From contig CALFAM010000167.1 of NCBI GenBank assembly GCA_937948815.1, forward strand, positions 1 through 42,064: a stretch of DNA of 42,064 nucleotides. The letters run 5' to 3'. Shown here piece after piece: positions 36,301-42,064 of the stretch. The notes below the pieces were generated by a model. The model did no database searches. It was not told where the DNA came from and saw only the letters and a program-made list of their open reading frames with translations. A program made the position numbers and the translations under genes. The number at the start of each line of letters is the position of its first letter. Within the stretch, counting starts at the first letter, position 1. The DNA is from an uncultured bacterium (GTDB taxonomy: Bacteria > Acidobacteriota > Thermoanaerobaculia > Multivoradales > J023).

Positions 36301-36441
36301 GTTGACCGCGCTTGCCTGGGTGAGGACGTGCGATTCGTCCACCGGGATGAAGTAAGTCTGAACGGGCTGCCCGAACGCCGGCATCGCCGTGGCGAGAATG
36401 AATACAAGGGCGGCATACCGACCCGTTCGCTGTGGACTCAT
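27397..36441 (-). CDS. Giant secreted SdrD-repeat protein with C-terminal C25 (gingipain-type) peptidase, copy 2
   Basis: This 3014-aa paralogue of the protein at 15794-24802 is similar from signal peptide to last residue. The signal peptide is RYAALVFILATAMPAFG. A beta-rich N-terminal region, two P-like domains (starting PLVRTF), DUF11-like domains (starting LMLTKVSDAVGDLQPGD) and ten SdrD_B-like repeats (about 1073-2190) follow. A pre-peptidase region leads to a C25 peptidase from about 2667, with His2883 (FFGHSG) and Cys2917 (QWGCWN). The chain ends GWTLLGDPTLEVVP with no anchor or type IX sorting domain. It is therefore released, or held by an unknown means. The ATG has AGAAGGA upstream. 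It is the first gene of the minus-strand run that continues into the cyclase and precursor 2. Its third codon positions look richer in G/C than those of copy 1. Confidence 0.9.
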   Translation of the reverse strand: MSPQRTGRYAALVFILATAMPAFGQPVQTYFIPVDESHVLTQASAVNAAAPTPPASDTVRTVISISSIADGTVITYDHWEDGFELDLTNPVQVTTQIINLDAGDFSVLENDVPANPRDPAVILFDARDRVGASNQVAVTRAGWRLQEGTLLAGAVEVFPTVDWGTKFEAPIGENLPDNAFELVTASVSASEFGAVLEIDLDGDDIVDEVRRLGPGENTLILDVVTGASFTSSDPVQVHLLTGDRNSNFAGRWYSLVPLEQWSDSYYNSVGSASDGTPTAVLLYNPGTSAITVTHETLQTPTATTSFENTTAGVVDGATTCAAPLVRTFNVASANEVAGVELGFVANHAFRGDIQVTLESPAGTRVVAIASNGGDGDDNYDLLLDGASTNAIDDGGPDNTAAPFYDRLAAPSNSLGVFAGENPSGTWNLEICDVFAGADDGNFLRARLDLEQITGAAAIVSGTVSVPAGGVSEFTMPVDSGGHFFTASNESFLALTATDIDDTGHDWGFAMLPEENLTTTLVVGWAPGRDPTSATNPTENGSPIWVTATAATDLFVDFDGDPTTGALIDSEGNRYDQLVPINNLESVKLFDTGDGDQSGARIYTLDGTLITAAWGQDPVTASGAAPGLDLGTTVLPITRVRVIKEGVLVDDIDGDGGIDPGETIQYTITVTNVSDAVIPTAELEDTGLDPNVDYVPGTTEVDGAAFADDTVGATVFPLDEGGISLGALVLDQVVVVTFNAIVDDPFPGGVDALANVVEVRAGPDVETDTTDVPVGDPELMLTKVSDAVGDLQPGDVVTYTLSVTNTAGVIHRGLKVEDALPAGTSYVAESTSVSGFVVGLLSSTYDNTTTGVLGATTPCTTPLVRTFAVTDTFALTAVELGFSADHAFRGDIQIVLESPTGTRVTLIATSGADGDDNYDVRLVDGVPGRLDDGNADNTAAPFFDREVRPSNAFSPFFGENPSGTWNLEVCDTFVGADDGTYLRSQLVVRGESSVSQVKTNGAAAINPLLDGIPGNLVLAPDAFELQPAQAMTITYQVQVSDPLDINTTAVVNTAFASSIQQPFPVVATVVDPVSRGGVIGDRVWLDVDGDGVQDLGEPGLANVTVQLFDPGPDGVPGGGNDVLIGTATTDANGNYLFDRLSPGDYFVAVDDATLPSGLAASPGTSDPSSVVIITAEEEILDVDFGYRNADPNAAIIGDFVWSDADGDGAQDAGEIGLGGVDMELVDSTGAVVATTTTGSDGFYLFAGVAPGEYTVRIAAPELGVGGSLEGFTATTGPQSEGGPISAPVTVGAGATVLDVDFGYTNPAGTFSVDDVFWLDLDGDGALDADEPRLEGVSVDLLDGSGNIIATAISAADGTVEFGGLPPGSYTLSVSDNGGALVGLGGTTTPAQNRQLPVTITAADVSGVNFGYNAIGTLGDRIWNDANGDGVQDPGETGLPGVTVELLDRNGVVIGTTTTDAAGNYGFEGLSPDEYTVRVDVSTLPAGYALTGDPDATADSQSSVTLELGQSDLSLDFGYQNSSLPDLSGTVFEDLDADGLEEGGEPGFAGVTVDLIDASGTVIATTTTDGSGNYSFPDLADGDYTVAVTDQAGVLENYQLTSGLDALPVTIAGADVMDIDFGYARNPDTASIGDVLWLDSDRDGTQGASEPGLSGVTLELFDAGPDGVIGGGDDVLVGTTVTDADGGYVFPDLAPGNYFVDVDETTLPTGFAETTYPVGVDPSGVIPLSEGEDFDDADFGYVANVGSALGDTVWYDLDGNGVQDPGELGIPGVDVVVSGPSGNFTVTTGPDGTWLLPGLAPGEYFATVQTSTLPAGVNTTPTNGDVTYQLDVEAGSDYYFLDWGFDGGTFGSIGDTIWLDENGDGVENAGEPGIEGVTVNLLDAGGVIIATAVTDDQGNYDFTGVPAGDYTVAVSDIGGVLAGLNLSSPPVGTIMLAAGQDFDAADFGYAPSGGIGSIGSLVWRDLDGDGILDSGEGGLQGVTVDLWLDVNGDGAITPGVDNLLRTETTNANGEYEFTGLVPGDYIVDVTDTAGVVDGFTLTNGGMPGVDNTSQVDPYAVTLTDAAPSNETADFGYFVAPGAGNDILGTVFEDANEDGDYDQPDELPVEGVTVNLFRVVGGSAVFIGTTTTDVNGDYAFLDLPDGDYVVEVVGSGSPVDGFRQTTQTTTGGVQPVTLAGADSVDNDFGFFDGGVITNPVTLAYFETDGQTFTWETETEVGNLGFHLYRYEKASDRWSRINGEMVDSRVVDSVIPQRYHYESADGLGDAYLVEDVDLRGRSRFHGPFTPFEIHGEPIRTEPIDWSGVRAAHEQAQREIRRTRDAALRSKSLVLDAVDLLVSEPGLYRVTYEEIAAAGLDLAGRRAGAISLTRGGSAVPRFIDGPGVFGPGSVIEWVAEGRDDLYTDTEVYRLSTDSGQVIETATAVAGEVVERPVPAYLETDRFARQRSYSFGSPNGDPWFDTTMRASSGPVSISFPLTLDDWQPGTGQVSMQVDVWGVTNWPQAGDHHVVVEVNGVPMADDVFDGLTARSYAFEIDDSLLAGDGSDVLEIILPHDTGVPIDLVYFEGFSLRYPRATVARDGLLDVTLDGGSLAVRGLTSDDVVIWVEDFHGTRRLSDPVGAFGPAGYIAAVPGTSRGQIARYVVTTLDQARSPKVVPARTGDDLLVGPAELLIISHGDFIDGLAPLVAARQAQGLTVRVVDVAEVFGRYSHGVFDPEAIRAFVAEAANELRTRYVLLVGSDTYDYRDFGGTGSLSFVPTLYAQTDDIVRFAPADSLFGDLDGDAVPEIAVGRFPARTREELDSIVAKTLAYAVATPVRTAVLAADGFDRPGDYSFRRDSEALVSLLGENWSVERAYVDDLGVAGARTKLIDEFDQGAALVSFFGHSGPTVWSFSGLFTATDALGLGNVGRPAVVTQWGCWNTYYVSPSSQTLGHRFLTSGDRGAAAVLGASTLTTAESERRLGLRVFAELMVPGRRLGDAVVEAKRDLAQDAGTDGLLDVLIGWTLLGDPTLEVVP
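29872..33222 (-). repeat. Ten SdrD_B-like repeats in giant protein 2
   Basis: Ten units of about 110 residues each start with a variant of IGDxxWxDxDGDGVQDxGExGLxGV. Order and divergence match the ten units of giant protein 1, so the array was complete before the gene duplicated. Confidence 0.85.
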
Positions 36442-36719
36442 GCTTCCATTCCTTCTAGTTCAGCGTTCCGGATCTGAGCTTCCACTGGCCGTGTCGCCAG
36501 TACTTTTCCCCTCAAGTCAGATCCAGTCGACACACGAATCTAAAGCAACGAGCGTGCCACGGCCCCTTCCTGAAGCATCCCCGCTAGATTCGTGCCAAAT
36601 CCCGGCAACGCTACCAGCTTGGTCAGATTGCCCTGGGTGAACCGCCCACCGAGGCACCAGGATGCCCGCTCCGATTTGGAACGAGCGTGCTGATTCGGCG
36701 CACCCATTCAGGGAGTGGT

Positions 36720-38852
36720 TCAGCGTCGAGGGAGCTCGTCGTGGCGGTCGAGCAGGTCGCCAGATTGCGAGAAATCTAGCAACATATGCGCCTTTGCATC
36801 GCCCACCCAGACCGTGCCTTTGGGAGTCACGGCTAGCGCCAAAGGGTTGATCAATTCCGGGGTCGTGGAGAAGGTGGCGCGTTCTGTGCAATGTTCTGAA
36901 CACCCTATTTGCCAAATGCCCTTCTCACGAGTCGCCACGTAGAGCCGCTCGAGCGCCGGATCGAAGGCCATCGCGGTCGGAAAACCGAGGCCCGTCGCCA
37001 CCACTTCACTACGCAGCTCGGCGCGCGACAGATCGATGCGGATGATCTTGTCGACTCCGTCAGAGACAAATAGCTGATTCCCGCTCGGTTCATAGTGCAG
37101 AAGCGCGATGCTGGCGAGGCCCCCGACGCTGACCAGATGCTTCAGCGTAGGGCGCTTGTCAGCCAGCGAGGCGACCTCGATGCGCGGCGAATCAGCCAAG
37201 GCAACGAAGACTTTCTCCTTCGAGACATCGAAGGTGGCGATGGCCAGGCGCCCGCTTGTCTCCAGCTCGTGCCGTGCTTCGACCGCCACGTCATCATCGA
37301 GTAGACGCAGCCGAATGACCTCCAAACGTTGGGCAGGCGCGTCCGGCGGCGTTTGTCGGCTCAGGTACAGCACACGGCCGGCCTGTGAGAAGCCCAGGCT
37401 GTTCTCGACCGCGCTGGCAGCCGGTGGCATGCAGGCGAAGAACGTGGTCCCGTCGTCGGGCGAAACGCGGTAGATCCGTCGCGATCGATCGAGGAAGAGC
37501 ACGCTCTCGGGATCGCCGGGCGCCTGAACGACCGCCAGCGGGCGTACGCCATCTTCGCGCACCATCACGGTGCGCACATCGGGCGTCAAGGCTCCGGTGA
37601 TGACGATCAGCGCACCCATCAGCTCCTGCACCTCGGCGTCGAAGACGCCACCATGGTCCGGCAGGATCGACGTCGGCACGCGCATGATCCAGTACGGCGT
37701 GTCATTGAATGCTGCCACCTGGCGCTGGATCGTGAAACGGGTCCGCGTACCGGAAATGCTGAAGCTATCCACACCGGCCAGTGGGTCGTATTGCACCTCG
37801 AGACCCGCCGCCATGGCCTCCAAGCTCATCGGCTCTTCACGCACCTGAGGCAGGGGCTGCGCGGTCACCCGGTGGCTGAGCAGCTCGCGGTTGTGACCCG
37901 GGGTACGCCGGTAGTTCTTGCTCTGGGACGAAACGGCGTTGCAGTACTCGGCACCGTAGGGTCGAAAGCGCTTCGAGAGTCCCTTGATGCCGAGACCGAC
38001 CGGAAAGGCGACGCCGGTCGCCTCGTCGCCCGACGAAGTCATCGACACGATCAACGGTCGTTCGAAACGCTTCTGCCCTTCCGCATCGGTGCGATAGAGA
38101 CGCAGGCGATGACGTTCGAGAATCTCGACGAATTGCTTGGCCTGGATCGACTGCGAGGCGGGATTGACCAAGAAAACGAGGTCAGCCGGGAAGTCGATTT
38201 CTTCCTGCTCGTCATTCTGCAGCAGAAAACCGACCAGCGCCTGGCTGAGCGCCGTCTCGAGAATCATGCCGCCGAAGGAGTGGCCGATCAAGACGACTGT
38301 GGTCTGCCGGTTGCGCTTGGTGTGAATCAGCAGGCGGTAGATGGTCTCGGTGGTCGACAGGCTGGCCACCCGGGTAGCGGCGCCGCGACGCCCATAGAAG
38401 GCGAGCATGCTGAACGGCAGGAAGCTACTCGTCTTGCCTCGCCAGCCGACATAGATCCCGACCACTTCCCGCGGCATGTCGGGGGATCGCACCCGCTCCC
38501 CCGCCGCAATGCGCGCCAGCTGCGCGCGAAAACCCTCGACGTTCGTGTCCTCGGCCGAGGCGTTGTGCCCCCAGCCGTGAACATAGAGCACCATGATCGC
38601 ACCGTCGGGATGGCGATTGGCCTCGCTGATGCGGTCGAGCGCCCGATTGACCTGTGACGGCGCCCAGAGCTCTCCCTGATCATCCAACTCGACGAAAGCG
38701 ATCGCGTGACCGTCCCCTTCGAGGATGCTCTCGTCGGGCCAGTGCATGCGGTTGCCGATGCAGCCCGTGGTGAAAATTGCGACGCCCAGCCACAGAAGTC
38801 CGAACAGGATGAGGGGACCGTGGCGCGTGAGCCGAGAGAAATCCGTGGGCAT
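36720..38852 (-). CDS. Membrane-anchored alpha/beta-hydrolase fused to a beta-propeller
   Basis: This 710-aa protein starts with a hydrophobic segment ending FTTGCIGN, so Cys31 may be a lipidation site, although the -3 residue is not the usual Leu. Residues 85-330 form an alpha/beta-hydrolase: MVLYVHGWGHNASAED supplies the oxyanion-loop region, and GHSFGG (190-195) is a classic nucleophile elbow with Ser192. Residues from about 430 on form NHL/YVTN-like blades (for example LFVSDGVDKIIRIDLS, LYVATREKGIWQIG and VWVGDAKAHMLLDFS). A lipase or esterase role at the membrane is possible, with the propeller binding a partner, but the substrate is unknown. It follows the helical protein by 8 nt, so the two form an operon. 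Confidence 0.72.
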   Translation of the reverse strand: MPTDFSRLTRHGPLILFGLLWLGVAIFTTGCIGNRMHWPDESILEGDGHAIAFVELDDQGELWAPSQVNRALDRISEANRHPDGAIMVLYVHGWGHNASAEDTNVEGFRAQLARIAAGERVRSPDMPREVVGIYVGWRGKTSSFLPFSMLAFYGRRGAATRVASLSTTETIYRLLIHTKRNRQTTVVLIGHSFGGMILETALSQALVGFLLQNDEQEEIDFPADLVFLVNPASQSIQAKQFVEILERHRLRLYRTDAEGQKRFERPLIVSMTSSGDEATGVAFPVGLGIKGLSKRFRPYGAEYCNAVSSQSKNYRRTPGHNRELLSHRVTAQPLPQVREEPMSLEAMAAGLEVQYDPLAGVDSFSISGTRTRFTIQRQVAAFNDTPYWIMRVPTSILPDHGGVFDAEVQELMGALIVITGALTPDVRTVMVREDGVRPLAVVQAPGDPESVLFLDRSRRIYRVSPDDGTTFFACMPPAASAVENSLGFSQAGRVLYLSRQTPPDAPAQRLEVIRLRLLDDDVAVEARHELETSGRLAIATFDVSKEKVFVALADSPRIEVASLADKRPTLKHLVSVGGLASIALLHYEPSGNQLFVSDGVDKIIRIDLSRAELRSEVVATGLGFPTAMAFDPALERLYVATREKGIWQIGCSEHCTERATFSTTPELINPLALAVTPKGTVWVGDAKAHMLLDFSQSGDLLDRHDELPRR

Positions 38853-38860
38853 GCGTGGCG

Positions 38861-39910
38861 TCAGCGAGCAACGAACCCCTGCGGGACCAACGGCTCGCGC
38901 GGTTGACTGTCCAGGCGTTCGAGATGGGTGCTGAGCGGACCGTACCAGGCCGCGACCGGCACACGATCCGGATCGAGGATCAGCCGATCCAGATCTTCGT
39001 CCAGCCCGAGCAGGGCGTGAAGCTCCGCAACCAAGGTCTCCGGTACCCGGCTGAGCGGAACCGTACCGTCGAAGAGGAGATGGTGGGCCTTCTTGATCAG
39101 CGCCAGATCGTGCTCGCGAAGCTCTTGCCGGTAGCTCACCTGGGCCAGAACCTGGGCGAAGTCATAGAGCGAGCTCCAAAGCTGGCGGGCATCCTCGAGG
39201 CTTCGCTCCTTGCCATTGAGCCACAAGACCATCCGGCGCAGCAGCTCGCGCAAGTGAACCCGATCATCGACCCGCAGGAAGGGGTAGATCCGCAGCTCTC
39301 GGAAGCCGACCAGCCGATAGAGGACCCTGCGCAGAACGTTCTCGGATACCGCCTCGTCACCCGCCCGACGCGCCAGAATGTCCTCCCGCAGGTTTCGGTA
39401 GAGCCGACGAATCTGCAAGGACATCTCGAGATCGACCCAGTGGCGCGCCGGTGCTTCCAGCTCCTCGAACTCGTGCAACGTGCTCTCGAGTGAGACCAAG
39501 CTGCGGCGGGCGCGCTGCAGACTCGATTCGCAAGACGATGCAACCAGCACGGGATCGTCGTGGTCCTGGGCCCGCTGCAGGGACTCCAGGGCGTGCTGGA
39601 GCTCGATCTGTGCGAAGTAGGCCAGGTCCACCACCTCCCGTTCGGCAGTCTCCGCGGCGATCAGCTTGGCGATCTCCGGCAGGGAGTCAGGCAACGCCTC
39701 GGCCCCGATGGGTCGCCGCTCGTGGGCGCTGTCGAAGGTTCGCTCGACTGCAACCATCAGGGCCAGGCTCTCACGCAGGACATGCGTGATCACCGGCACA
39801 AGATCGTTGGCAAGGCCGATCAACGCGCTGTCTTCGGGCACGCGAATCCCCACCGAATCCAGGCGTTCGATCAACGAGTCGAACTGAGAGAGAAACAAGC
39901 GTCCGTTCAT
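38861..39910 (-). CDS. Unrecognised alpha-helical cytosolic protein
   Basis: I do not recognise this 349-aa protein. It has no signal peptide or membrane segment and is dominated by charged amphipathic helices rich in Leu, Glu and Arg. Examples are SLQRARRSLVSLESTLHEFE, LQIRRLYRNLREDILARRAG and LRRVLYRLVGFRELRIYPF. The stretch DDRVHLRELLRRMVLWLNG and the C-terminal LDEDLDRLILDPDRVPVAAWYGPL are candidate family signatures for a search. The ATG at 39910 has no strong Shine-Dalgarno site. The gene ends 8 nt before the hydrolase-propeller gene, implying a shared role. The ECF sigma gene lies 125 nt upstream on the same strand and might control both. Confidence 0.6.
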   Translation of the reverse strand: MNGRLFLSQFDSLIERLDSVGIRVPEDSALIGLANDLVPVITHVLRESLALMVAVERTFDSAHERRPIGAEALPDSLPEIAKLIAAETAEREVVDLAYFAQIELQHALESLQRAQDHDDPVLVASSCESSLQRARRSLVSLESTLHEFEELEAPARHWVDLEMSLQIRRLYRNLREDILARRAGDEAVSENVLRRVLYRLVGFRELRIYPFLRVDDRVHLRELLRRMVLWLNGKERSLEDARQLWSSLYDFAQVLAQVSYRQELREHDLALIKKAHHLLFDGTVPLSRVPETLVAELHALLGLDEDLDRLILDPDRVPVAAWYGPLSTHLERLDSQPREPLVPQGFVAR

Positions 39911-40035
39911 GATGATTGCGGCGAATCCAGGCCGTCGAGGCTCGGCTTCCGTGCCAGAACTGTCGAGCCACCCACCAAGGATATCCCCTCGCGCCGAACG
40001 CGGAAACCAAGGTTGCCGCCGCGGATGGAAGCGCG

Positions 40036-40605
40036 TCAGTCCGCCGGGCCCAGCTCACGGTAGAGCCAAGCCCGTGCCGTCGCCCACCGACGCACGATCG
40101 TCGCTTCCCCCATGCCGAGGACTTCCGCAGACTCTCGGATGCTCAGGCCGGCGAAGAAGCGCAACTCGACGATGCGCGTCAGCTGCGGATCGAGCTTCGC
40201 GAGGTCGCGCAAAGCATCGTCGAGCGCGACGACATCGATCGCCGCCTGATCCGGCACGCCCAAGGCGTCGTCCAACGTGATCGAGGCGGCACCTCCGCCA
40301 CGTTTGGCAGCGCGATGCGCGCGACCGTGGTCGACCAAGATGCGCCGCATCGAGGTGGCGGCAAAGGCGAAGAAGTGGGCACGGTCTCGCCAGCTGACCC
40401 GCTTGCGGTCAACCAACCGCAGGTAGAGCTCGTTGACCAGCGCCGTCGCCTGCAGGGTGTGCGCACCGCGCTCGCCCTGCAAATAGTGCTGGGCCAGCCG
40501 GCGCAGCTCCTTCGTGACCAGCGGCATGATCTCGTCCCGCGCGTGCAGGTCGCCGCTGTTCCACCGCACCAAGAGATCGGTGACATCGTGACGTTTTGCG
40601 TCCAC
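40036..40605 (-). CDS. ECF-subfamily RNA polymerase sigma factor (TIGR02999/PF07638-like)
   Basis: This 189-aa sigma factor contains region 2 (LQATALVNELYLRLVDRKRVSWRDRAHFFAFAATSMRRILVDH) and region 4 (LDPQLTRIVELRFFAGLSIRESAEVLGMGEATIVRRW). The LVNELYLRL and RAHFFAFAATSMRRILVDHGR wording is typical of the sigma group that pairs with Ser/Thr protein kinases rather than with a small anti-sigma factor. The start is GTG at 40605, with GAGGAG overlapping the preceding gene's stop. The gap to the TPR gene is 9 nt, so the two are cotranscribed and probably coupled. Confidence 0.9.
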   Translation of the reverse strand: MDAKRHDVTDLLVRWNSGDLHARDEIMPLVTKELRRLAQHYLQGERGAHTLQATALVNELYLRLVDRKRVSWRDRAHFFAFAATSMRRILVDHGRAHRAAKRGGGAASITLDDALGVPDQAAIDVVALDDALRDLAKLDPQLTRIVELRFFAGLSIRESAEVLGMGEATIVRRWATARAWLYRELGPAD

Positions 40606-40614
40606 TCTCTCTCC

Positions 40615-42064
40615 TCAGCTCTGATCCTGCGTCTGCGGGCCCAACACTTCGAACGCCTCGAGGCGCTGGCGATACTCGTCTGCCTGCTCGGCACGCCCCT
40701 GCCCATCGTAAAGCGTAATCAGGTGTCGAAGTGCCCGCCCCACACGCGCAGGATCGGCGTTTCCCCGAGCTTCTTGCCACGCCAAGTCTTCGACCAACCA
40801 GCTCTCGGCCTCGAGCCATCGCTCGAGGCCGAGCAGACTCCGGCCGATGATGCGCGCCGCTGAGCGGGTCCATGGATCATCCACCCCCTTCTCCGCCCGA
40901 TGCGCCGCGTAGACCTGCTCGGCAAGCGCCAGCGCCGCGGCTGGTGCGCCACCCGAAAGGTGGAGCGACGCCAGTCGCGTTTCGAGCGCCAGCACCGTCG
41001 GATCGAGATCACCGAGGTGGGTACGGTAGCCCTCGATCGCCCGTTCGAGCACCTCGATCGCCTCCTGCCAACGTTCGAGGTCTTCGAGAGCGTCGGCCAG
41101 GTTGAAGCGCATGTCGGCCAGCTGACGATGGGTCTCACCACGTGTCTTCCGGGTGATGGCCACGGCCTTGCGATACGCCGTCACCGCGGGCTCGAGATCC
41201 CGTCGTGCCGCCGCGATGAATCCGAGCCCGTTGTGAATGCGACCCGCTTGGGCGTGCTCGGCCCCGAGACCTTGCTCGATATCCGCCAGCGCCGTGCGAA
41301 AGAGCTGTTCGGCGGACGTCAGCGCCCCGCGTTCGGCATGCGCGTAGGCGAGGTTGGCACGCGCCTTCGCCGTATCCGGATGGCGCGGCCCGATCTCGTG
41401 CTCGAGCATGGCCAGGGCCTGCTCGTACATCGTCTCCGCTTCGGATGGTTCGCCTCGCGCCTCGAGCACACCAGCCAGGCCTTGGAGCGTCTTGGCGAGA
41501 AGGAGATGGCTGCCACCATAGGCTGCTTCTTGCATCCGGATGGCGTCGCGGTAACGGCGCTCGGCTTCGTCGATTCGTCCTGCCGAGAGCGCGACCAGCG
41601 CGCGATTGCTGATCGTGGCCGCACGCGCCGGATGGTTGGCCGGAAGGACGGCCTCTTCGATCGCTTCGGCCTCCTGCAGCCGCGCCTCGGCAGATTCGAG
41701 GCGTCCGAGATCGGTGTCCAGCACGGCAAGATCATTCAGCAATCGCGCGACCGCGGCACTGCGCGGCCCGTCCGTGGCCCGGGTCAGCGCCAAGGCATCG
41801 AGAAACGCACGCTCCGCCGCCTCGTACGCTCCCTGACGCCGATCGTGTCCGGCCGCCAGGCCAGCGATTCGCGCCTCGAGCAGTGCGTCGCCCTGAATCC
41901 GGGCTGCCGAGCGCGCCTGGGTCAGCGCCTCCCGCCCCGCCTCCGGCTCGCCGCTCAGCTCGAGCAATCGGCCCTGACGCGCCAGTGCCTCGACCCAGGC
42001 GGTGCGGAGACGGAGCGCCGTTTCGGGCTCGGGGCCCGAAGGTTCCACGGCGTCGGCTTCAGCA
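40615..42064 (-). CDS. TPR-repeat protein, probably the C-terminal half of a Ser/Thr kinase (5' end cut off)
   Basis: At least 482 residues are visible, and the frame is open through the window edge. It holds about eight tetratricopeptide repeats of the 42-residue KLC/TPR_12 style, such as AATISNRALVALSAGRIDEAERRYRDAIRMQEAAYG, KARANLAYAHAERGALTSAEQLFRTALADIEQGLG and MRFNLADALEDLERWQEAIEVLERAIEGYRTHLG. No kinase motif falls within the visible part. In these bacteria such TPR tails are commonly attached to a Hanks-type Ser/Thr kinase encoded beside an ECF sigma factor, as here. That assignment is inference until the upstream sequence is seen. An internal GTG at 42048 is not a convincing start. 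Confidence 0.8.
   Translation of the reverse strand, partial: AEADAVEPSGPEPETALRLRTAWVEALARQGRLLELSGEPEAGREALTQARSAARIQGDALLEARIAGLAAGHDRRQGAYEAAERAFLDALALTRATDGPRSAAVARLLNDLAVLDTDLGRLESAEARLQEAEAIEEAVLPANHPARAATISNRALVALSAGRIDEAERRYRDAIRMQEAAYGGSHLLLAKTLQGLAGVLEARGEPSEAETMYEQALAMLEHEIGPRHPDTAKARANLAYAHAERGALTSAEQLFRTALADIEQGLGAEHAQAGRIHNGLGFIAAARRDLEPAVTAYRKAVAITRKTRGETHRQLADMRFNLADALEDLERWQEAIEVLERAIEGYRTHLGDLDPTVLALETRLASLHLSGGAPAAALALAEQVYAAHRAEKGVDDPWTRSAARIIGRSLLGLERWLEAESWLVEDLAWQEARGNADPARVGRALRHLITLYDGQGRAEQADEYRQRLEAFEVLGPQTQDQS

Overview
The window is 42 kb of GC-rich, gene-dense bacterial chromosome. No tRNA, rRNA, insertion sequence, phage gene or CRISPR array was recognised. Several traits suggest Acidobacteriota (a Thermoanaerobaculia-like lineage) or a lineage with similar gene content: an ECF sigma factor next to a TPR (probably Ser/Thr-kinase) gene, secreted proteins with SdrD-type, FG-GAP and dockerin-like modules, a C-terminal GFESGDTSAW tail, R2lox and a DUF4097-like adhesin. 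This assignment is inferred from gene content only.

Region 1 (1-11.7 kb) is mostly housekeeping and secreted single genes. It holds a DUF4097-like secreted protein (-), a Na+/solute symporter with a methyltransferase 8 nt behind it (+), a DinB-like protein (+), and a secreted M14 zinc carboxypeptidase (-) divergent from a YVTN beta-propeller protein (+). Next come SCP2, R2-like ligand-binding oxidase and HAD 5'-nucleotidase genes on the + strand, the last two overlapping by 4 nt. A secreted FG-GAP/dockerin-like protein (-) closes the region.

Region 2 (11.9-36.4 kb, all on the minus strand) is the most interesting part. In transcription order it reads: giant secreted protein 2 (3014 aa), an asparagine-synthetase/lasso-cyclase-like enzyme, lasso-type precursor peptide 2 (67 aa), giant secreted protein 1 (3002 aa), lasso-type precursor peptide 1 (64 aa), an HPr-kinase-like ATPase, a LytS-type histidine kinase and a LytTR response regulator. 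The two giants are full-length paralogues: signal peptide, P-domains, DUF11-like domains, ten SdrD_B-like repeats and a C-terminal C25 (gingipain-type) cysteine peptidase with His and Cys present. Both small peptides carry the lasso leader pattern YxxPxxxxxGxxxxLT, followed by a core starting GPS(D/E)GIGE, in which Gly1 and Glu8 could form an 8-residue macrolactam. Neither a RiPP recognition element (B1/PqqD-like) nor a B2 transglutaminase-like leader peptidase was found here. The locus therefore looks like an atypical or split lasso RiPP system tied to duplicated giant peptidases and possibly to a peptide-sensing LytTR circuit.

Region 3 (36.7-42 kb, minus strand) holds a TPR protein cut by the window edge, an ECF sigma factor, an unrecognised alpha-helical protein, and a membrane-anchored alpha/beta-hydrolase plus beta-propeller protein.
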